Source: Schistosoma haematobium (taxonomy: Eukaryota; Platyhelminthes; Trematoda; Strigeidida; Schistosomatidae). Taken from it: DNA of 64,000 nt. Within the stretch, counting starts at the first letter, position 1. Each line of letters starts with the position of its first letter. The stretch lies in NCBI RefSeq assembly GCF_000699445.3, contig NC_067200.1:3922950-3986949 (forward strand), written 5' to 3'. The notes under the pieces are model-generated. The model was not told the origin of the DNA. It made no database searches and worked only from the letters and a program-made list of their open reading frames with translations. Below are positions 61,501 through 64,000 of this stretch, in pieces. A program made the translations under genes and the position numbers.

Positions 61501-62331
61501 CTTGGACTGATGCATATATGTGCCTGGTCCAACATTGTAGTTGACTGACTGACTGACTGACTCAAGCAAAGATATGGAAGTTCTATAATACCCTACCTAG
61601 CAAATGTATTCTGTGTCGAATAGGTTATTAGAGTGAACCCATTCAATAATCTGTATTCTTAAATATATCTCTAGTTTGGAAGGTTGTACAGATGCAGATC
61701 AGGTTTTCACGTTTTTCTTTTCTTTCTTCTCATTTTTCTGTTTTTCCGTGTTTTGTGAAGGAAACTTGTTGAGAATTCTATGTTGTATATATGTATGTAT
61801 ATAATATTGAATAAAGCCAATAATAGTAATAATAGTCGTTTGAAATAGTGCAGTTGAATCTACTCTTCGTGTTCTGCCAAATTCTAATCTTCTCAATTCT
61901 TCATATCCCTTTCTTGTTTTTCTCTTTCAAAATTTATTTCACTGGATTATACCCATTGAATAACATCTTCAAACCCTAATCATTCCCATTACTGCTTATG
62001 GTCTTACTACCTATACCACTATGAGATTTGGATCGACAATTGTATCTTTATGCTAATGGGGGTATGGTAACTCGAACTGATGTACGTACGTACGTGCGTA
62101 CGAAGTTCTACGTTGTTACTGACTGACTGACTGACTGACTAACTGAATATCTGTTGGACCTAGATCAAATATTACAATTTCATTTTAAATATACGAAATT
62201 AATACGCCTCATAAAATGTAGTGGATAGGATAGTATAAAATAGGATAGGATAGATAAACATGATATATTCAACGTACGTTTACAATTTGTTATTGCCATT
62301 TCTACCTTAGATTTTCTCTCTTCTAAATTAT
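55600..62331 (-). CDS. Predicted coiled-coil gene with symmetric small exons, copy 2
   Basis: Exons 5' to 3' on the minus strand: 62331-62278 (54 nt), 57875-57858 (18), 57718-57656 (63), 57535-57383 (153), 56749-56711 (39), 56427-56362 (66), 55900-55841 (60), 55753-55664 (90), terminal piece 55619-55600 with a TAG stop. Acceptors (GTTTACAG, CTTTCAG, GATCCAG) and donors (GTACGT, GTAAGT, GTATGT, GTGAGT) are good, and phase 1 is kept throughout. Differences from copy 1 in the 54-, 60-, 66- and 90-nt exons mostly change amino acids; the 18-, 39-, 63- and 153-nt exons are identical. A 3.2 kb LINE sits in the intron between the first two exons. A possible 12-nt extra exon (forward 56222-56233) lies in the intron that the Gypsy element occupies in copy 1. 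On the minus strand this copy lies upstream of copy 1. Confidence 0.5.
58085..58182 (+). mobile_element. Small LINE C-terminal fragment
   Basis: Encodes an [19 protein letters not shown] end that matches the last residues of the intact LINE at 37.7 kb (WLETLSDMAQNRSQW). Confidence 0.55.
58190..61345 (-). mobile_element. Near full-length RTE LINE, inactive
   Basis: It spans the 5' leader (GGTTAGCG, CTACGGGATGGG at 61265-61320) to the 3' end with a short TAAG tail (forward CTTACTTACG, 58196-58205). Truncated relatives lie at 18.9-19.5, 20.3-20.7, 27.9, 28.4, 31.3, 35.9 and 41.6 kb. The element interrupts duplication copy 2; copy 1 lacks it (50170-50240), so it inserted after the duplication or was lost from copy 1. 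Confidence 0.85.
58197..61205 (-). pseudogene. LINE endonuclease/reverse transcriptase, six premature stops
   Basis: All open pieces are in one reading frame, with the final stop at 58197-58199. Premature stops occur at 60552, 59709, 59469, about 59374, 59145 and 58689. Endonuclease motifs are [21 protein letters not shown] and SDHHLVV. The finger region has [12 protein letters not shown], then [18 protein letters not shown] (normally GVRQGC) and the catalytic [10 protein letters not shown]. The C-terminus has [16 protein letters not shown] and [10 protein letters not shown] and ends [11 protein letters not shown]. The endonuclease also has a short in-frame deletion after [12 protein letters not shown]. 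With only nonsense changes and no net frameshift, this looks like a fairly young death. Confidence 0.88.
61490..61562 (+). repeat. Dispersed repeat ending in TGAC run
   Basis: GACAACTTGGACTGATGCATATATGTGCCTGGTC, then TTGACTGACTGACTGACTC. It lies just upstream of the 5' end of the minus-strand LINE. Confidence 0.6.
62062..62143 (+). repeat. Dispersed repeat ending in TGAC run (copy 2)
   Basis: Match of 50590-50672 within the duplicated block. Confidence 0.7.
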
Positions 62332-62471
62332 CTGTAAACATAGTGAAATGGATAATTCTCAACCATCCATATGAATGGTGATTTTTTGAAATTTTTTCAA
62401 AAATAAATTCAGTTTTTATGTAAATATAATCCACTTTCATTGACGTAATTATGACAAGCTACTACCGCAGA

Positions 62472-62685
62472 ATGCCGGCTCGGTTTCCAATCAGTTAAGC
62501 GTCTGGCGCGAGTCTAATTGGTCTTGGGTTTGATCCTCACGGTGTTCGCAATCGTGGATGCGCACTGTTGAAGAGTCCCGTACTAGAACGAAACGACTGT
62601 CCAGTGCTTCCACGTTTTCCATGGTTGTCTAGCTTCAATTGACTCATAATTTCAATCAGTGAAATTTTTCTAACTTTTTGTACGT
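62472..62685 (+). mobile_element. SINE family 1, ribozyme decayed
   Basis: tRNA-like unit (GCCGGCTCGGTTTCCAATCAG, B-box-like GGGTTTGATCC), ribozyme with TTGAAGAG and GAAACGACTGTC, and a tail. C3 and G8-region changes should inactivate it. It begins about where the duplication copy 2 ends. Confidence 0.65.
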
Positions 62686-63654
62686 TATTGTCTGGTTTGT
62701 CATCTATTTATTTACACTAATCTGAAATCAGAAACCAGATCGGAATTGAGAATAAATCGTGTAGTTTTCCAGTTGACTTGTCTTCTCTCACTCGCGTGCT
62801 TTTCAGTCAGTCAGGTGATAGAATAGTTCACGTCTCTCTACTCCAAGCAATTGGTCTTACTTCAAACTCATACATACTGGCCTCATGGTTAAGCCAGTCA
62901 ATCTATCGCATTAAGGTTTTAATCTAGATTAGACAAGTTATCCTCTGCACAAAAGTAGGTAGACAGATCAAGGATATAACAATTTTGTTTAGTTAAGGTG
63001 CCCAATCCTATTCACGTGTAAATTATTGACCACATGTACTAGTCTTCAAGAAAAGAGAATAGTGTTGAATAACTGTAAATAATTACAATGATTTTGAGTG
63101 ATGAATTGCTTACAAAAATAAAAAATTGAGAGGAAGTTGTGCACTGATGCGATGGCTTATGAACAATGTTTTATCCAAGGTGGTCAGCCACTGGACAGAC
63201 GATAAAAACAGAGTAGACAACAGTTGTAGTCATCGTAATTTATTGATCGTGAATAATTATAGTGAAGGAGCAGAAAGGAAATTAAGAGATTATGGAAGAC
63301 GGAGAAGAATGTTAAGACCATGGTAAATGATGAATTGTACATAGTGTTTTTTGTTTTACACGAAGGTTATTTTTGAATTGATGAGAAACTATAGCCTCTT
63401 CTGTACATCAGTTCTCATTTGTGCTCATTTTGAACGAATTTCGCTGACTGTTTGAATGATTTCGAATGACAATTCCGGAACAGCATGACTCGATACCACC
63501 ACAATTGTTTTTCATCATTCAACAGCATCCTCTTCCATCACACAATACTAATTTAGGTGAATTGATTGAATACAAAGACGATTTTATATTCCATTCAAAT
63601 GGAATCGTCATAAAGAATATTATTTTTCGCTACAGTGTTTGTTTATTCTTATTT
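62686..63654. other. Unassigned stretch
   Basis: A plus-strand open frame at 63126-63326 ends in an Arg-rich EGAERKLRDYGRRRRM and could be a terminal exon after an AG at about 63198, but no partner exon is visible. Otherwise no feature. Confidence 0.25.
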
Positions 63655-64000
63655 ACAGATTGAAATCATGAGTCAGTTGAAGCTAGACCACCATTGAAAA
63701 CCTGGAAGTACTGGACGGCCGTTTCGTCCTAGTATGGGATTCCTCAGCAGTGCGCATCCACGATCCCGCACCACGCGGGGCTCGAACCCAGGACCTACTG
63801 GCTTCGCGCGAGCACTTAACCCCTTCTGATAATAATCATCTGCTCACTAGTGACTGACTTCAAGAAATACTCCTGAGTTCTAGCGAGGAGCCGTTACCAG
63901 TGGAGTTCAACCAGGTCTGTTGTGAGATATCAGCTCACTGAAGACAATGGTATATGGTGGCGCAACTTCGTGGATTGGTTGAAGTTAGACATTAACACCG
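63655..64000. mobile_element. SINE family 1, ribozyme end (-) fused to head (+)
   Basis: A minus-strand tail, ribozyme and B box (about 63655-63813) are joined to a plus-strand head (CTCACTAGTGACTGACTTC onward) and the start of a plus-strand tRNA-like unit at the window edge. It has the same head-to-head fusion as other copies. Confidence 0.7.
63701..63755 (-). ncRNA. Hammerhead ribozyme, core intact, stem II closing pair lost
   Basis: On the minus strand: CTGAGGA core intact, but the following G is A (CTGAGGAA), so the first stem II pair is A-C. GAAACGGCCGTC is intact. Stem I has one mismatch (CAGTAC). Reduced activity is likely. Confidence 0.6.

Overview
This window looks like an accessory-rich piece of a blood-fluke (Schistosoma) genome. 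It is AT-rich and intron-rich eukaryotic DNA packed with tRNA-like SINEs that carry hammerhead ribozymes, RTE-type LINEs and Gypsy LTR fragments. That combination is known from schistosomes; the species cannot be fixed from the sequence alone. Identifications are by reading motifs; no database search was run.

Layout. 1-2487: end of a LINE copy and a Gypsy RNase H fragment, both probably inside an intron of the next gene. 2488-8488 (+): the last two coding exons of a tau-tubulin kinase (TTBK) gene: the kinase C-lobe, then a very long Asn/Ser-rich tail. The intron between them holds a sense-oriented SINE whose hammerhead ribozyme looks intact. 8489-12300: AT-rich non-coding DNA. 12.3-33.2 kb: a nest of three hammerhead-SINE families, many as inverted head-to-head pairs, plus 5' and 3' LINE scraps and LTR-like remnants. 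33.8-36.4 kb: LINE endonuclease fragments. 37.4-41.4 kb (-): a LINE with an uninterrupted endonuclease/reverse-transcriptase ORF. 43.6-62.4 kb: a large tandem segmental duplication.

The duplication is the most interesting part. Inside each copy, on the minus strand, I can thread a chain of small exons with good splice sites (18, 39, 54, 60, 63, 66, 90 and 153 nt). All are multiples of three, all are in phase 1, and together they encode a charged coiled-coil-like protein that I do not recognise. The two copies differ in exons mostly by amino-acid replacements. Copy 1 (about 43.8-50.96 kb) has a Gypsy element inserted in one intron. Copy 2 (about 53.97-62.44 kb) has a 3.2 kb RTE LINE inserted. 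A second Gypsy element with a 5' LTR, but lacking reverse transcriptase, lies between the copies.

The elements interact. The autonomous LINEs probably supply the machinery that moves the SINEs and a short derivative made of only the LINE's 5' and 3' ends. The paired inverted SINEs make long hairpins. The SINE ribozymes range from apparently intact to clearly dead.
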